A stretch of 64,000 bases of DNA from Streptomyces sp. Z26 (GTDB lineage Bacteria; Actinomycetota; Actinomycetes; Streptomycetales; Streptomycetaceae): NCBI RefSeq assembly GCF_003665095.1, contig NZ_RCHV01000002.1, forward strand, positions 2,783,501 to 2,847,500. Direction: 5' to 3'. The position numbers and the translations under genes were made by a program. This document shows positions 25,379 through 33,472 of the stretch, one piece after another. The notes beneath the pieces are model-generated. The model did no database searches. It saw only the letters and a list, made by a program, of their open reading frames with translations, and was not told where the DNA came from. The stretch's first letter is position 1, and every line of letters starts with the position of its first letter.

Positions 25379-25765
25379 TCACAGCGGCGGCGGCGCCTGG
25401 CGAGGGGCGGGGCGGGACGTGCGGCGCCCCGTGAGGTGGTGCGTGAGGTGGTGCGTGAGGTGGCGGCGGCTCAGCAGGCCGCCGACGCCGGGTACGAGGG
25501 CGAGCGCGGCGGCCCTCGTACGGGCGCCGCCCCCGGCGCGTACGGCGGCGCCGCACACGAACACGTACGCGCAGCCGTGCGTGGGGCCCAGCAGCGAGGA
25601 GACGGCCGGGGCGTGGACGGTCGCGAGGTTCGCCAAAAGGGCGAGCAGCGAGGCGAGTTCGACGTGCGCGGCGACGAGGAGCGCGTCGGGGCGGGGCCGG
25701 GGCGCGGGCGGTTCCACGGGCGCGGGCGGGTGCCCGGCGGTGGAGGGGTCGGTGGGGGAGGCCAT
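25379..25765 (-). CDS. small hydrophobic protein of unknown function
   Basis: A 128-aa protein with a Pro-rich N-terminus (1-28) and two to three hydrophobic segments ([46 protein letters not shown]). The C-terminal tail is His/Arg-rich ([15 protein letters not shown]). It starts 3 bp after the stop of the DUF2269-like gene, so the two form an operon. I do not recognise the family. The tail [10 protein letters not shown] comes from a short DNA repeat (GTGAGGTGGTGC repeated near 25431-25460). Confidence 0.6.
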   Translation of the reverse strand: MASPTDPSTAGHPPAPVEPPAPRPRPDALLVAAHVELASLLALLANLATVHAPAVSSLLGPTHGCAYVFVCGAAVRAGGGARTRAAALALVPGVGGLLSRRHLTHHLTHHLTGRRTSRPAPRQAPPPL

Positions 25766-25768
25766 CCG

Positions 25769-26332
25769 TCACGCCCCCGTGGTGGAGCCGGGGCGGACGA
25801 TCATGAGGACCGTCACGACCGACCAGAGCAGGTTGAAGACGCCGGTGTACATGCCGAGCCGGGCGGCCGTACGCGCCACCGCCGCCGGTTCCGTCCGCAC
25901 GGCCGCCTCGCCGCCCGTACCCGCGCTCGCACCCGCCGCCGTAGCCGTACCCGTACCGGTGTCGCCCGCCAGCCCGGCCAGCGCGTCCTCCTGCCCCGGC
26001 AGCACCAGCACCACGAGCACGCCCGCCGCGCACGCCGTCAGCACGATCGACGTGACGAGCCAGGCGTCACCGAGCACCCCGAGGCTGTTCGCCGTGGCCA
26101 GCCCGAAGACGGGGACGACGACGCCCACGCCCGCGTAGACGCGGCAGATGCGGTGCAGGACGCGGACGACGGCCGGGGTGCCCGGGTCCGGGCCGTCCCC
26201 GGGCCCGTCCTCCGGCGCGGACGTCGCCGCCGCGCGACGTACGGCGGCGGGGAACATGCTGGCCGCCACGGCGACCGGCCCGATGGCGAGGATGGCGGCG
26301 AGGACGTGGACGGCGAGGAGGAACTTGGTCAC
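25769..26332 (-). CDS. DUF2269-like integral membrane protein
   Basis: A 187-aa membrane protein with four predicted helices: [20 protein letters not shown], a pair around [20 protein letters not shown] and [20 protein letters not shown], and [20 protein letters not shown]. This pattern fits the DUF2269 family of predicted membrane proteins. A Gly/Thr/Ala-rich cytoplasmic or external loop lies at about 125-155. First gene of a two-gene operon. The intergenic region to the divergent GlxA-type regulator (26333-26580) carries the latter's promoter. Function unknown. Confidence 0.7.
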   Translation of the reverse strand: MTKFLLAVHVLAAILAIGPVAVAASMFPAAVRRAAATSAPEDGPGDGPDPGTPAVVRVLHRICRVYAGVGVVVPVFGLATANSLGVLGDAWLVTSIVLTACAAGVLVVLVLPGQEDALAGLAGDTGTGTATAAGASAGTGGEAAVRTEPAAVARTAARLGMYTGVFNLLWSVVTVLMIVRPGSTTGA

Positions 26333-26545
26333 GGAACGGGCTTCCCTCGGTCTGTGCCGCCCGGCTCGGCCGACGGGCGCGTCGGCACCTCACGGTAGGC
26401 AGCGGCGGGCGGGCCGGGGAGTGGCACGGGTGCCAGGTGTCAACGGGTTCCCGCCAGCGCCGCGCCGCCCAGTCCCTCCCCCGTCCCCGCCGTACGGCAC
26501 CGGGCCCCGTACGGTCCCGCGCAGCCGTACGCCCCCCACCGCCCG

Positions 26546-26574
26546 TTGGCGGGAAACCGGCGACCGCCTACCGT
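26546..26574 (+). promoter_or_regulatory. leaderless promoter of GlxA-type regulator
   Basis: -35 TTGGCG (26546-26551), 17-nt spacer, -10 TACCGT (26569-26574). The ATG follows 6 nt later. Confidence 0.65.
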
Positions 26575-26580
26575 ACGGCC

Positions 26581-27540
26581 ATGCACACCGTCGCCGTACT
26601 CGCCCTCGACGGGGTCGTCCCCTTCGACATGTCGACGCCGATCGACACCTTCGCCCGCACCGCGCTCCCCGACGGGCGCGACGCGTACCGCGTGCGCGTC
26701 TGCGCCCCCACCGAGGAGGTGGAGGCCGACGGCGGCGCGTTCACGCTGCGGGCGCCGTGGGGGCTGGAGGCGCTGGCGGACGCGGACACCGTCGTCGTAC
26801 CGGGCGCGCCGCACCCCACCGCCACGCTGCCGCCGGAGGTGGCGGAGGGGCTGCGGGCGGCGGCGCGGGCCGGTACGCGGATCGCGTCGGTGTGCGTCGG
26901 CGCGTTCGTCCTCGCGGAGACCGGGCTGCTGGACGGGCTGCGCGCGACGACGCACTGGGCGGCCACCGCCGAACTCGCCCGCGCCTACCCGCGGATCGAG
27001 GTCGACCCCGACGTCCTCTACGTCGACAACGGCCAGATCCTCACCTCCGCGGGCGCCGCCGCCGGGCTCGACCTGTGCCTGCACATGATCCGCCGCGACT
27101 ACGGCTCGGCGGTCGCCGCGGACGCCGCCCGACGTTCCGTGATGCCGCTCGAACGGGACGGCGGGCAGGCCCAGTTCATCGTGCACGAGCCGCCCGCGCC
27201 GGACGGCGCGACGCTGGAACCGCTGCTGCGCTGGATGACGGAGAACTCCCGCCACGAGCTGACCCTCGACGCCCTCGCCGCCCGCGCCGGGCTGAGCACC
27301 CGCACGCTGAACCGCCGGTTCCGCGAGCAGACCGGCACCACTCCCCTCCAGTGGCTGCTGCGCACGCGGATACGGCACGCGCAGCACCTGTTGGAGACGA
27401 CGGCGCACTCCGTCGAACGGGTCGCCGCACAGACCGGGTTCGGCTCCCCCACCTCCTTCCGGGATCGTTTCCGGCAACAGGTGGGCACGAGTCCGTACGC
27501 CTACCGGCGCGCGTTCCGCTCCGCGCGCGCGGAGCCGTGA
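26581..27540 (+). CDS. GlxA family AraC-type regulator (DJ-1/PfpI + HTH)
   Basis: A 319-aa transcription factor with an N-terminal DJ-1/PfpI glutamine-amidotransferase-like domain (residues 1-185) and a C-terminal AraC double HTH (about 215-315). The class I glutaminase-like elbow is IASVCVGAFVLAETGLLDG. The AraC signature includes LDALAARAGLSTRTLNRRFR and ERVAAQTGFGSPTSFRDRFR. Proteins of this type usually activate catabolic genes in response to a small ligand. No obvious target operon is divergent from it. It is convergent with the ECF41 sigma gene. Confidence 0.92.
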   Translation: MHTVAVLALDGVVPFDMSTPIDTFARTALPDGRDAYRVRVCAPTEEVEADGGAFTLRAPWGLEALADADTVVVPGAPHPTATLPPEVAEGLRAAARAGTRIASVCVGAFVLAETGLLDGLRATTHWAATAELARAYPRIEVDPDVLYVDNGQILTSAGAAAGLDLCLHMIRRDYGSAVAADAARRSVMPLERDGGQAQFIVHEPPAPDGATLEPLLRWMTENSRHELTLDALAARAGLSTRTLNRRFREQTGTTPLQWLLRTRIRHAQHLLETTAHSVERVAAQTGFGSPTSFRDRFRQQVGTSPYAYRRAFRSARAEP

Positions 27541-27612
27541 CCGGAGCCGTGAGCGGGGCCGTGATCCCGGCCGCAGCCGGAGCCGTACCGACGTCCGCGG
27601 CCGACGGGCGCC

Positions 27613-28626
27613 TCAGTCCGTGCCGTCCGCCCACAGCTCGCCCTCCCACGCCGCCTCCGGGAGGAGGTCGAGGCGGAGGGCGGTGAGCTTCTCCGGGTTG
27701 CGTACGACGTCCACCGCCGTGACGCGGCCCGCGTCGACCGTGAGGGCGATCACCGTGAGCACCCCGGTGGCGTCGACCAGCACCACGCCCGGTTCCCCGT
27801 TGACGTCGGCGGGGTGGACGGCGCGCGGCGGACGGCGGTGGTAGGCGACGAGCACGCGGGCCACCGCGTCGGCGCCGGTGAGGACGCGGGGCAGGGCGGA
27901 CACGTTGCCGCCGCCGTCGCCGCGGAACACGGCGTCCGGGTCGAGGAGTTCCAGCAGCCGCCGCAGCTCGCCCCGGCGGCAGGCGACCAGGAACGCCCGT
28001 ACCAGCTCCGCCTGTTCCGCCCGCGTCGGCGGCTGCCGCGGGCTGTGCCCGTCGACCTGCCGCCGCGCGCGCGAGGCGAGCTGGCGTACGGCGGCGGGCG
28101 AGCGGCCGACGACCTCGGCCACCTCCTCGAACGACAGCCGGAACACGTCGTGCAGCAGGAACGCCGTCCGCTGGGCCGGTGACAGCCGTTCCAGTACGAC
28201 GAGCAGCGCCATGCTCACCGACTCGTCCAGCGTCACCCGGTCCGCCGGGTCGCCCGCCCGACCCGCGCGTTCCACCAGCGGCTCCGGCAGCCACGTACCG
28301 ACGTACCGCTCGCGCCGGGCGCGCGCCGTGCCCAGCGCGTCCAGGGCGAGCCGCCCCACGACGGTGGTCAGCCAGGCGCCGAGGTCGCGGATCTCCCCCG
28401 GTTCGGGGAGGCGGCGCAGGCGCAGCCACGCCTCCTGCACGCAGTCCTCGGCCTCGGCGAGGGAGCCGAGGGTGGCGTACGCGACGCGCAGCAGGCGTGG
28501 CCGTTCCGCCTCGAAGGCGCGGGCGAGCCCGGCCTCACCCGCTCCCCGTGCGGCCGCGCCCTCCGCGCCCGATCCCGTTCCTGATCCCGTTCCGGTGTGC
28601 GTTCCCCCGGCGGCGTCGTGTCCCAT
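27613..28626 (-). CDS. ECF41-family RNA polymerase sigma factor (SigJ-like)
   Basis: A 337-aa ECF sigma factor with a fused regulatory domain. Sigma region 2 (about 35-100) and region 4 (about 140-195, ending SPAAVRQLASRARRQVDGH) flank the ECF41 linker motif WLPEP (112-116). A SnoaL-like domain follows with the second hallmark NPEKL (about 310-314). In ECF41 proteins this domain replaces an anti-sigma factor. The ATG at 28626 is chosen because a perfect ECF41-type promoter lies immediately upstream; an earlier ATG at 28662 would overlap that promoter. The usual COE-type target gene (carboxymuconolactone decarboxylase, oxidoreductase or epimerase) is absent nearby. Confidence 0.9.
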   Translation of the reverse strand: MGHDAAGGTHTGTGSGTGSGAEGAAARGAGEAGLARAFEAERPRLLRVAYATLGSLAEAEDCVQEAWLRLRRLPEPGEIRDLGAWLTTVVGRLALDALGTARARRERYVGTWLPEPLVERAGRAGDPADRVTLDESVSMALLVVLERLSPAQRTAFLLHDVFRLSFEEVAEVVGRSPAAVRQLASRARRQVDGHSPRQPPTRAEQAELVRAFLVACRRGELRRLLELLDPDAVFRGDGGGNVSALPRVLTGADAVARVLVAYHRRPPRAVHPADVNGEPGVVLVDATGVLTVIALTVDAGRVTAVDVVRNPEKLTALRLDLLPEAAWEGELWADGTD

Positions 28627-28634
28627 GCCCGGAG

Positions 28635-28661
28635 GACGGAACGGGCGCCGCGTGTGTGACA
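28635..28661 (-). promoter_or_regulatory. ECF41-type autoregulatory promoter
   Basis: On the minus strand TGTCACA (28661-28655), 16 nt, then CGTC (28638-28635), exactly the published ECF41 target consensus. The sigma gene ATG is 8 nt downstream, so the transcript is leaderless or nearly so. Confidence 0.85.
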
Positions 28662-28803
28662 TGCCCACCCTTCCGCGACGTTCTCGCCCGCCGCGTGCGC
28701 GGGCACCCACACTGGTGCGTACGGACGTGCCCCACGCGTGCGGAGGGAGACCCACACCCGTGCGGAGGGGCACCCCCGTGTGTGCGGAGGGAGACCCGCG
28801 CGG

Positions 28804-29730
28804 TCACAGGCCGAACAGCCGCGCCGCGTTGTCGTGGCACACGGCCCGCAGCCACTCCGTACCGAGGTCCGCGCGCTCCAGCCCGCGCAGCGCCTCGGCG
28901 TACGCGTACGGGATGTTGGGGAAGTCCGTGCCCAGCAGCACCCGGTCCCCCAGGTCGGCCAGGCGCGGCAGCGCGCGCCGCGGGAACGGCGCGTCCTCCT
29001 CCACGAAGCCCGTGAACGCCATGGTCGTGTCCAGCGTCACGCGCGGATACCGTTCGGCCAGCCGCAGGAAGTCCTCGTACTCCGGCATCCCCAGGTGCGC
29101 GATCGTCAGCGGCAGCCGCGGATGGCGCGCCAGCAGCGCCGCCACCGGCCCCGGCCCGGTGAACGGGCCGGGTACCGGACCCGAGCCGCAGTGCGTCACG
29201 ACGGGCACGCCCGCGTCGGCCAGCTGTCCCCAGACGCCGTCCAGCAGCGGGTCGTTGGGGTCGTACGCGCCGACCTGGAGGTGGCACTTGAAGACGCGCG
29301 CGCCCTGCTCCAGCGCCCGCGCCACGTCGGCGGCGGCGGACGGCTCGGCGTGGAACGTCGCCGTGTGCAGGCAGTCGGGCGTACGGGCGGCGAAGTCGGC
29401 GGCCCAGTCGTTGAGCGCGCGCGCCATGCCGGGCTTGTGCGGGTACAGCATCGACGTGAACGCCCGTACGCCGAAGCCGCGCAGGGTCGCCAGCCGCCGT
29501 TCCTCGTCGTGGCGGTAGCGGATCGGCCAGGGGCGGGCGACGAGCGGACCTGCCGCGTCGAAGTACGCCCACACCTTGGCGAGCAGGCGCGGGGGCATGA
29601 AGTGGGTGTGCACGTCGACGAGCGCGGGCAGCCCGAGGGAGCGGCGGAAGGCGGTGACCTCGGCGCGTTCGGCGTGCGCGTCGGCCGCCGCGTCGGCGGC
29701 CGTCTCCGGCCGCGGTTCGGACCCCGTCAC
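28804..29730 (-). CDS. amidohydrolase (ACMSD-like metal-dependent hydrolase)
   Basis: A 308-aa TIM-barrel amidohydrolase of the amidohydrolase-2/ACMSD family, which decarboxylates or hydrolyses small carboxylated substrates using a divalent metal. Metal ligands are visible: HTHF near residue 40 (LVDVHTHFMPPR), then FKCHLQVG, VVTHCGSG, LTIAHLGMPEYEDFLRLA and the Asp in LLGTDFPNIPYAYAEAL. The GTG at 29730 has the ribosome site GGAGGAGACGCGG. It lies downstream of and in the same direction as the ECF41 gene's neighbour region, but a 177-bp gap separates them. The substrate is unknown. Confidence 0.88.
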   Translation of the reverse strand: MTGSEPRPETAADAAADAHAERAEVTAFRRSLGLPALVDVHTHFMPPRLLAKVWAYFDAAGPLVARPWPIRYRHDEERRLATLRGFGVRAFTSMLYPHKPGMARALNDWAADFAARTPDCLHTATFHAEPSAAADVARALEQGARVFKCHLQVGAYDPNDPLLDGVWGQLADAGVPVVTHCGSGPVPGPFTGPGPVAALLARHPRLPLTIAHLGMPEYEDFLRLAERYPRVTLDTTMAFTGFVEEDAPFPRRALPRLADLGDRVLLGTDFPNIPYAYAEALRGLERADLGTEWLRAVCHDNAARLFGL

Positions 29731-29939
29731 CCGCGTCTCCTCCCGTACACCCGTCCGCACGGTGCGGTACGGCGCGCGGACGGTCGTACGGGCCAGGGTG
29801 GCACGTACGCGCGGGAGGGCCGACCGGTCGGGCGCCCCGCAGCAGCCTCGCGGCCATGGACGCACTCGTGCCGTACCTGGTCCCGGCGGGCACCCTCACC
29901 GCCGTCCTCCTCGCCACTGGGGCGTGACGGGGGACACTC

Positions 29940-29960
29940 TTGCAAGCAGTCCGCTTGCAA
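29940..29960. promoter_or_regulatory. TTGCAAGC-N5-GCTTGCAA operator
   Basis: Perfect 8-bp inverted repeat with a 5-nt spacer. It overlaps a plausible promoter (-35 TTGCAA, -10 TTAGCA at 29964-29969) 30 nt upstream of the XRE regulator start. Probable autoregulatory site. The remainder of the 259-bp divergent gap shows nothing else recognisable. Confidence 0.65.
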
Positions 29961-29989
29961 AAGTTAGCAGGGGCGTGCACGGTGGAGTC

Positions 29990-30559
29990 ATGGCTTCCCT
30001 GAACGTCGACGGGCTCGGTGAGTTCCTGCGGGAACAGCGCCGGGGCGCGCAGTTGTCCCTGCGTCAACTCGCCGACGCCGCCGGGGTGTCCAACCCGTAC
30101 CTCAGTCAGATCGAACGCGGCCTGCGCAAGCCCAGCGCGGAGATCCTCCAGCAGCTCGCCAAGGCGCTGCGGATCTCCGCCGAGACGCTGTACGTGCAGG
30201 CCGGGATACTCGACGAGCCGCAGCGCGACCGGAACGACCTGGGCGTGGCCGCGGCGCTGGCGGCCGACCCGTCGATCAACGAGCAGCAGAAGCAGGTACT
30301 GCTCCAGATCTACGAGTCGTTCCGCAAGGAGAACGGGCACCCGGCGACGGCGCCGGAGCCCGCGCGGGAGGACGGGCCGCAGGCCGGTACGGACGGCGCG
30401 CACGGTACGGACGGCGCGCACGAACCGGCGGACGGCGCGCGGACCGGCGCGGAGAGCGGCACGACCGCGCCCGCCGGGACGCCCGCGCCGGTGGCACCGG
30501 TACGGGCGGCGGGGAAGGCCGGGCGGACGGGACGGTCGGCGACGGAGCCGAAGCCGTGA
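29990..30559 (+). CDS. XRE family regulator with disordered tail
   Basis: A 189-aa protein with an N-terminal XRE helix-turn-helix (residues 8-66: LGEFLREQRRGAQLSLRQLA, GVSNPYLSQIERGLRKPSAE). A helical middle (70-112) follows, then a Gly/Ala/Thr/Pro-rich disordered C-terminus. Ribosome site GGTGGAGTC precedes the ATG. A perfect inverted repeat at the promoter suggests self-control. It is followed by an HbhA-like protein and a DUF2516 membrane protein, a trio I recall as conserved in Streptomyces, so the regulator may act on cell-surface functions. Target genes cannot be read from the sequence. Confidence 0.9.
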   Translation: MASLNVDGLGEFLREQRRGAQLSLRQLADAAGVSNPYLSQIERGLRKPSAEILQQLAKALRISAETLYVQAGILDEPQRDRNDLGVAAALAADPSINEQQKQVLLQIYESFRKENGHPATAPEPAREDGPQAGTDGAHGTDGAHEPADGARTGAESGTTAPAGTPAPVAPVRAAGKAGRTGRSATEPKP

Positions 30560-30580
30560 GCACGAGCACCGTGGCACCCC

Positions 30581-30615
30581 ACCTGAGCACCTGAGCACCT
30601 GAGCACCTGAGCACC
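30581..30615 (+). repeat. octamer tandem repeat ACCTGAGC (4.4 copies)
   Basis: Four perfect copies of ACCTGAGC (30581-30612) plus ACC, just after the XRE stop and 51 bp before the next ORF. An 8-bp unit is prone to slippage. It is outside coding sequence and could tune mRNA structure between the two genes. Confidence 0.95.
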
Positions 30616-30665
30616 ACACCGTGAGCACAGCAGCAGACGCGCACAGCACCAGAAGGGAACCGGCA

Positions 30666-31334
30666 ATGCCCATCGCCGAAGACATCCGCAAGACCCTCAC
30701 CGACCCGACCCCGCTGTACTTCGCCGCCGGCGTCGTGGACAAGATCCGCGAGGAGACCCCCGAGCGCATCGCGGCCGTACGCGCCACGGACCCCAAGGAG
30801 GTCCAGGACAAGGTCGCCACGCAGGCCAAGGAGACGCAGGCCAAGGTGTCGGAGGCGCTCGGCCAGATCGACACCGACGTGCGGAAGCTGCGCGAGCAGG
30901 CGCAGACGCTGGCGCTCCAGAGCGTGGGCGTGGCCGTGGAGTACGCGGTGAAGGCCCGCGAGACGTACGACGAGCTGGCCGAGCGCGGCCGCGGCGCCGT
31001 GCAGACCTGGCGGGGCGACGAGGACGAGGCGCCGCGGGTGACGGTGGAGCGCGCGCCCGTACGCGTCGCGGAGCCGCCCGTCGCGGAGCCCCCGGCCACC
31101 GCCGCGAAGGCCACCACCGCGAAGGCGGCGCCGACCAAGGCCGCCCCGGCCAAGGGGTCGGCGGCGAAGTCCGCGGAAGCCAAGTCCGCGGAAGCCAAGT
31201 CCTCGGAGGCGAAGCCCGCGGGGCAGAAGGGCGCCGCCAAGGCCACCCCGGCGACCGCCGCGAAGAAGACCGCTTCGGCGGGCAAGCCGCGCGCGGCGGC
31301 GAAGAAGGCGGCCACCCCCGAGTCGGACAGCTGA
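30666..31334 (+). CDS. heparin-binding haemagglutinin (HbhA)-like protein
   Basis: A 222-aa HbhA-like protein. An N-terminal helical/coiled-coil region (residues 1-118: PIAEDIRKTLTDPTPLYFAA, then VATQAKETQAKVSEALGQID) is followed by a long Lys/Ala/Pro-rich tail with KSAEAKSAEAKSSEAK repeats. The basic tail of mycobacterial HbhA binds glycosaminoglycans and the protein also associates with lipid inclusions. In Streptomyces the role is unknown, and the basic tail could as easily bind nucleic acid or cell-wall polymers. The ATG has AGAAGGGAACCGGCA upstream. Probably cotranscribed with the XRE regulator; transcription ends at a strong hairpin. Confidence 0.85.
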   Translation: MPIAEDIRKTLTDPTPLYFAAGVVDKIREETPERIAAVRATDPKEVQDKVATQAKETQAKVSEALGQIDTDVRKLREQAQTLALQSVGVAVEYAVKARETYDELAERGRGAVQTWRGDEDEAPRVTVERAPVRVAEPPVAEPPATAAKATTAKAAPTKAAPAKGSAAKSAEAKSAEAKSSEAKPAGQKGAAKATPATAAKKTASAGKPRAAAKKAATPESDS

Positions 31335-31340
31335 CCGCGC

Positions 31341-31369
31341 GGGCCGGGCACGCGAGGCGTGCCCGGCCC
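31341..31369 (+). terminator. terminator after HbhA-like gene
   Basis: Perfect 13-bp arms GGGCCGGGCACGC/GCGTGCCCGGCCC with a 3-nt loop, 6 nt after the stop codon. Confidence 0.85.
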
Positions 31370-31466
31370 GTTGTACGGGTAGCGTGGGCGCTACGGCCCC
31401 GCGCCGCGCGAGCACGACGGACGGAGCGGTCGACGACCGCCGACGGCGAACTGAGGTGTGTGCATC

Positions 31467-31811
31467 ATGTTGGTGCAGGGATTCACGGCATCGGTCTGGC
31501 TGCTGATCGGCGTCGTTCTGCTCGCGATGGCCGTCTTCGCGTTCGTCGACGCGGCGCTCCGCAGGCAGGACGCGTTCCCGGCGGCGGACAAGCAGAACAA
31601 GCAGTTCTGGCTGATCATCCTGGGCATCACGGTGGCAGTGAACATGCTGGTGCCGATGTTGTTCCTCCAGATCGTCGGCCTCATCGCGACGATCGTCTAC
31701 ATCGTGGACGTCCGCCCCGCCCTCAAGCAGGTCACCGGCGGCGGCAACGGCTGGCGCAGCGGCGGCAGCAGCAGCGACGGTCCGTACGGGCCGTACAACG
31801 GCGGTCGCTGA
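31467..31811 (+). CDS. DUF2516 family membrane protein
   Basis: A 114-aa membrane protein with helices at about 6-28 (VWLLIGVVLLAMAVFAFVDA), 46-66 (FWLIILGITVAVNMLVPMLF) and 68-82 (IVGLIATIVYIVDVRPAL), and a Gly/Ser-rich C-terminal tail. This is the DUF2516 pattern. The ATG at 31467 is preferred, with AGGTG upstream; a GTG at 31458 is possible. A -10-like TAGCGT (31380-31385) gives a leader of about 75 nt. Function unknown. Convergent with the PP2C phosphatase gene. Confidence 0.85.
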   Translation: MLVQGFTASVWLLIGVVLLAMAVFAFVDAALRRQDAFPAADKQNKQFWLIILGITVAVNMLVPMLFLQIVGLIATIVYIVDVRPALKQVTGGGNGWRSGGSSSDGPYGPYNGGR

Positions 31812-31866
31812 CCCGCACGGAGCACCGGCCCGGGACCCGTACGACTCCCGTACGGCACCGGTCCGT

Positions 31867-33231
31867 TCAGCCGCGTTCCAGCAGCAGGACCGCCACGTCG
31901 TCCGTCAACTCCCCGCCGTTGAGACCGCGTACCTCCGCCATCGTCGACTCCAGCAGCGCCTCGCCGCCGCGCCCCTCCGCCAGGAAGCGCGTGACGATGT
32001 CGACCATGCCCTCCTGGCCCAGCCGCTGCCCGCTCGCGCCGTCGCGGCCCTCGATCAGCCCGTCCGTGTACATCATCAGCGACCAGGCGCGGCCCAGCGC
32101 CACCTGGTGGCGCGGCCAGCGCGCCGACGGCAGCACGCCGAGCGCCGGGCCGCCCTCGTCGTACGGCAGCAGCCGCGGGGCGGGGCAGCGGGGGCCCGCG
32201 ACGAGGGGCGCCGGGTGTCCGGCCAGGCACACGCCCGCGCTGCGGCCGTCGGGCGCGATGTCCACGGTGCAGAGCGTGGCGAACACCTCGTCCGAGGGCC
32301 GCTCGTGCTCCAGCACCTTCTGGAGGGTGCCCAGCAGTTCGTCCCCGCACAGCCCGGCGAACGTCAACGCGCGCCAGGCGATGCGCAGTTCGACGCCGAG
32401 CGCCGCCTCGTCGGGGCCGTGCCCGCACACGTCGCCGATCATCGCGTGCACGGTGCCGTCGGCGGTGCGGACCGTGTCGTAGAAGTCGCCGCCGAGCAGC
32501 GCGCGCGAGCGTCCCGGCCGGTAGCGGGCGGCGAACCGCAGGTCGCTGCCGTGCAGCAACGGGGTGGGGAGCAGGCCGCGTTCCAGCCGAGCGTTCTCCT
32601 GCGCGCGCACCCGGGACTCGGCGAGTTGGCGCTGGGCGAGGTCGGCGCGCTTGCGCTCGACGGCGTAGCGGACGGCGCGGCCGAGGAGGCGGCCGTCGAG
32701 TTCGTCGCGGAAGAGGTAGTCCTGGGCGCCGACGCGTACGGCGGCGGCGGCCCGTTCCGCGTTCGCGCCGTCGGTGAGGACGAGTACGGCGTGCCGGGGC
32801 GCGAGTCGGAGTACCCGGCGGAGCATGTCCAACTCGTCCTGGTCGTCCGGGACTTCGGCGGCCCCGGTCGTCTCGGCGGGCCCGCCGCCCGCCCCCTCCT
32901 CGGCCGTGCCCGGCCGCTCGGTGAGGGCCAGGTCGAGCAGGATGCAGTGCACGCCGTCGGTGAGCAGCCGCTCGGCCTCGGTGAGGTTGCGGGCGGTACG
33001 GGTCCGTACGGGTACGTCGGGCCCGCCCAGCAGCGCCGGAACGCTCACGGCACCCGTCGGGTCGTCCTCGATCACGAGCAGCGTCAGCTGCGCGCCCCCG
33101 GCCTCCCCCGCGCGCGGCGCCTCGTCGCACGGCGCCTCCTCGTCGCACTCGGCCTCGTGCGGCTCCGCCTGGTGCGGGAGAGCGGTGAGCGGCGCGGCCG
33201 ACGTGCGGTGCCGAGGCACGGGTACGGGCAT
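31867..33231 (-). CDS. receiver-PP2C (SpoIIE/RsbU-type) phosphatase
   Basis: A 454-aa protein combining an N-terminal response-regulator receiver (about 50-185, LTLLVIEDD...CILLDLAL with the phospho-acceptor Asp) and a C-terminal PP2C-type phosphatase (about 230-454). Metal-binding PP2C landmarks are LLGGDFYDTV, HAMIGDVCGHGPDEAALG and the C-terminal LTDDVAVLLLERG. The receiver probably gates the phosphatase, which would dephosphorylate an anti-anti-sigma factor (STAS) in a partner-switching pathway controlling stress or development. No cognate kinase, anti-sigma or STAS gene is next to it. The ATG at 33231 has GAGGAAACCC upstream. A possible -10 TACTGT lies further upstream on the minus strand (about 33304-33299). 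Confidence 0.9.
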   Translation of the reverse strand: MPVPVPRHRTSAAPLTALPHQAEPHEAECDEEAPCDEAPRAGEAGGAQLTLLVIEDDPTGAVSVPALLGGPDVPVRTRTARNLTEAERLLTDGVHCILLDLALTERPGTAEEGAGGGPAETTGAAEVPDDQDELDMLRRVLRLAPRHAVLVLTDGANAERAAAAVRVGAQDYLFRDELDGRLLGRAVRYAVERKRADLAQRQLAESRVRAQENARLERGLLPTPLLHGSDLRFAARYRPGRSRALLGGDFYDTVRTADGTVHAMIGDVCGHGPDEAALGVELRIAWRALTFAGLCGDELLGTLQKVLEHERPSDEVFATLCTVDIAPDGRSAGVCLAGHPAPLVAGPRCPAPRLLPYDEGGPALGVLPSARWPRHQVALGRAWSLMMYTDGLIEGRDGASGQRLGQEGMVDIVTRFLAEGRGGEALLESTMAEVRGLNGGELTDDVAVLLLERG

Positions 33232-33395
33232 GACTGGGTTTCCTCTTCCCTCCCCCCGAGGGCACGGCACCCGTGGAACGAGGGCACCGTCCGCGACAGT
33301 AGCGCCCGGGCACACCCGTAAGGAATGCCCCAGGGCAACATGCTCGCGTCATATGCCAAACGTCACGTCGCACGCCGTACGGACGCGATCACGCG

Positions 33396-33462
33396 CGTAC
33401 GCCCGTCGTGCGCCCGCGCCCGCTCCCGTACGCCCGCGACCCGTACGCCCGTCGTGCGCCCG
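33396..33462. repeat. 21-bp direct repeat, two copies
   Basis: CGTACGCCCGTCGTGCGCCCG occurs in two perfect 21-bp copies at 33396-33416 and 33442-33462, in the 241-bp gap between the PP2C gene and the NlpC/P60 gene. No hairpin obvious. Confidence 0.85.
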
Positions 33463-33472
33463 GCTCCCGCGC

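Noticed and set aside
29940..29960. Possible Nur box (TTGCAA half-sites)
   Set aside because: The Nur box as I recall it has a 5-nt spacer between TTGCAA-type halves. Here the TTGCAA units are 9 nt apart within a longer perfect palindrome that fits the adjacent XRE gene better.
30581..30615. CRISPR-like array
   Set aside because: Units are 8 bp and directly adjacent with no spacers and no cas genes; it is a simple tandem repeat.
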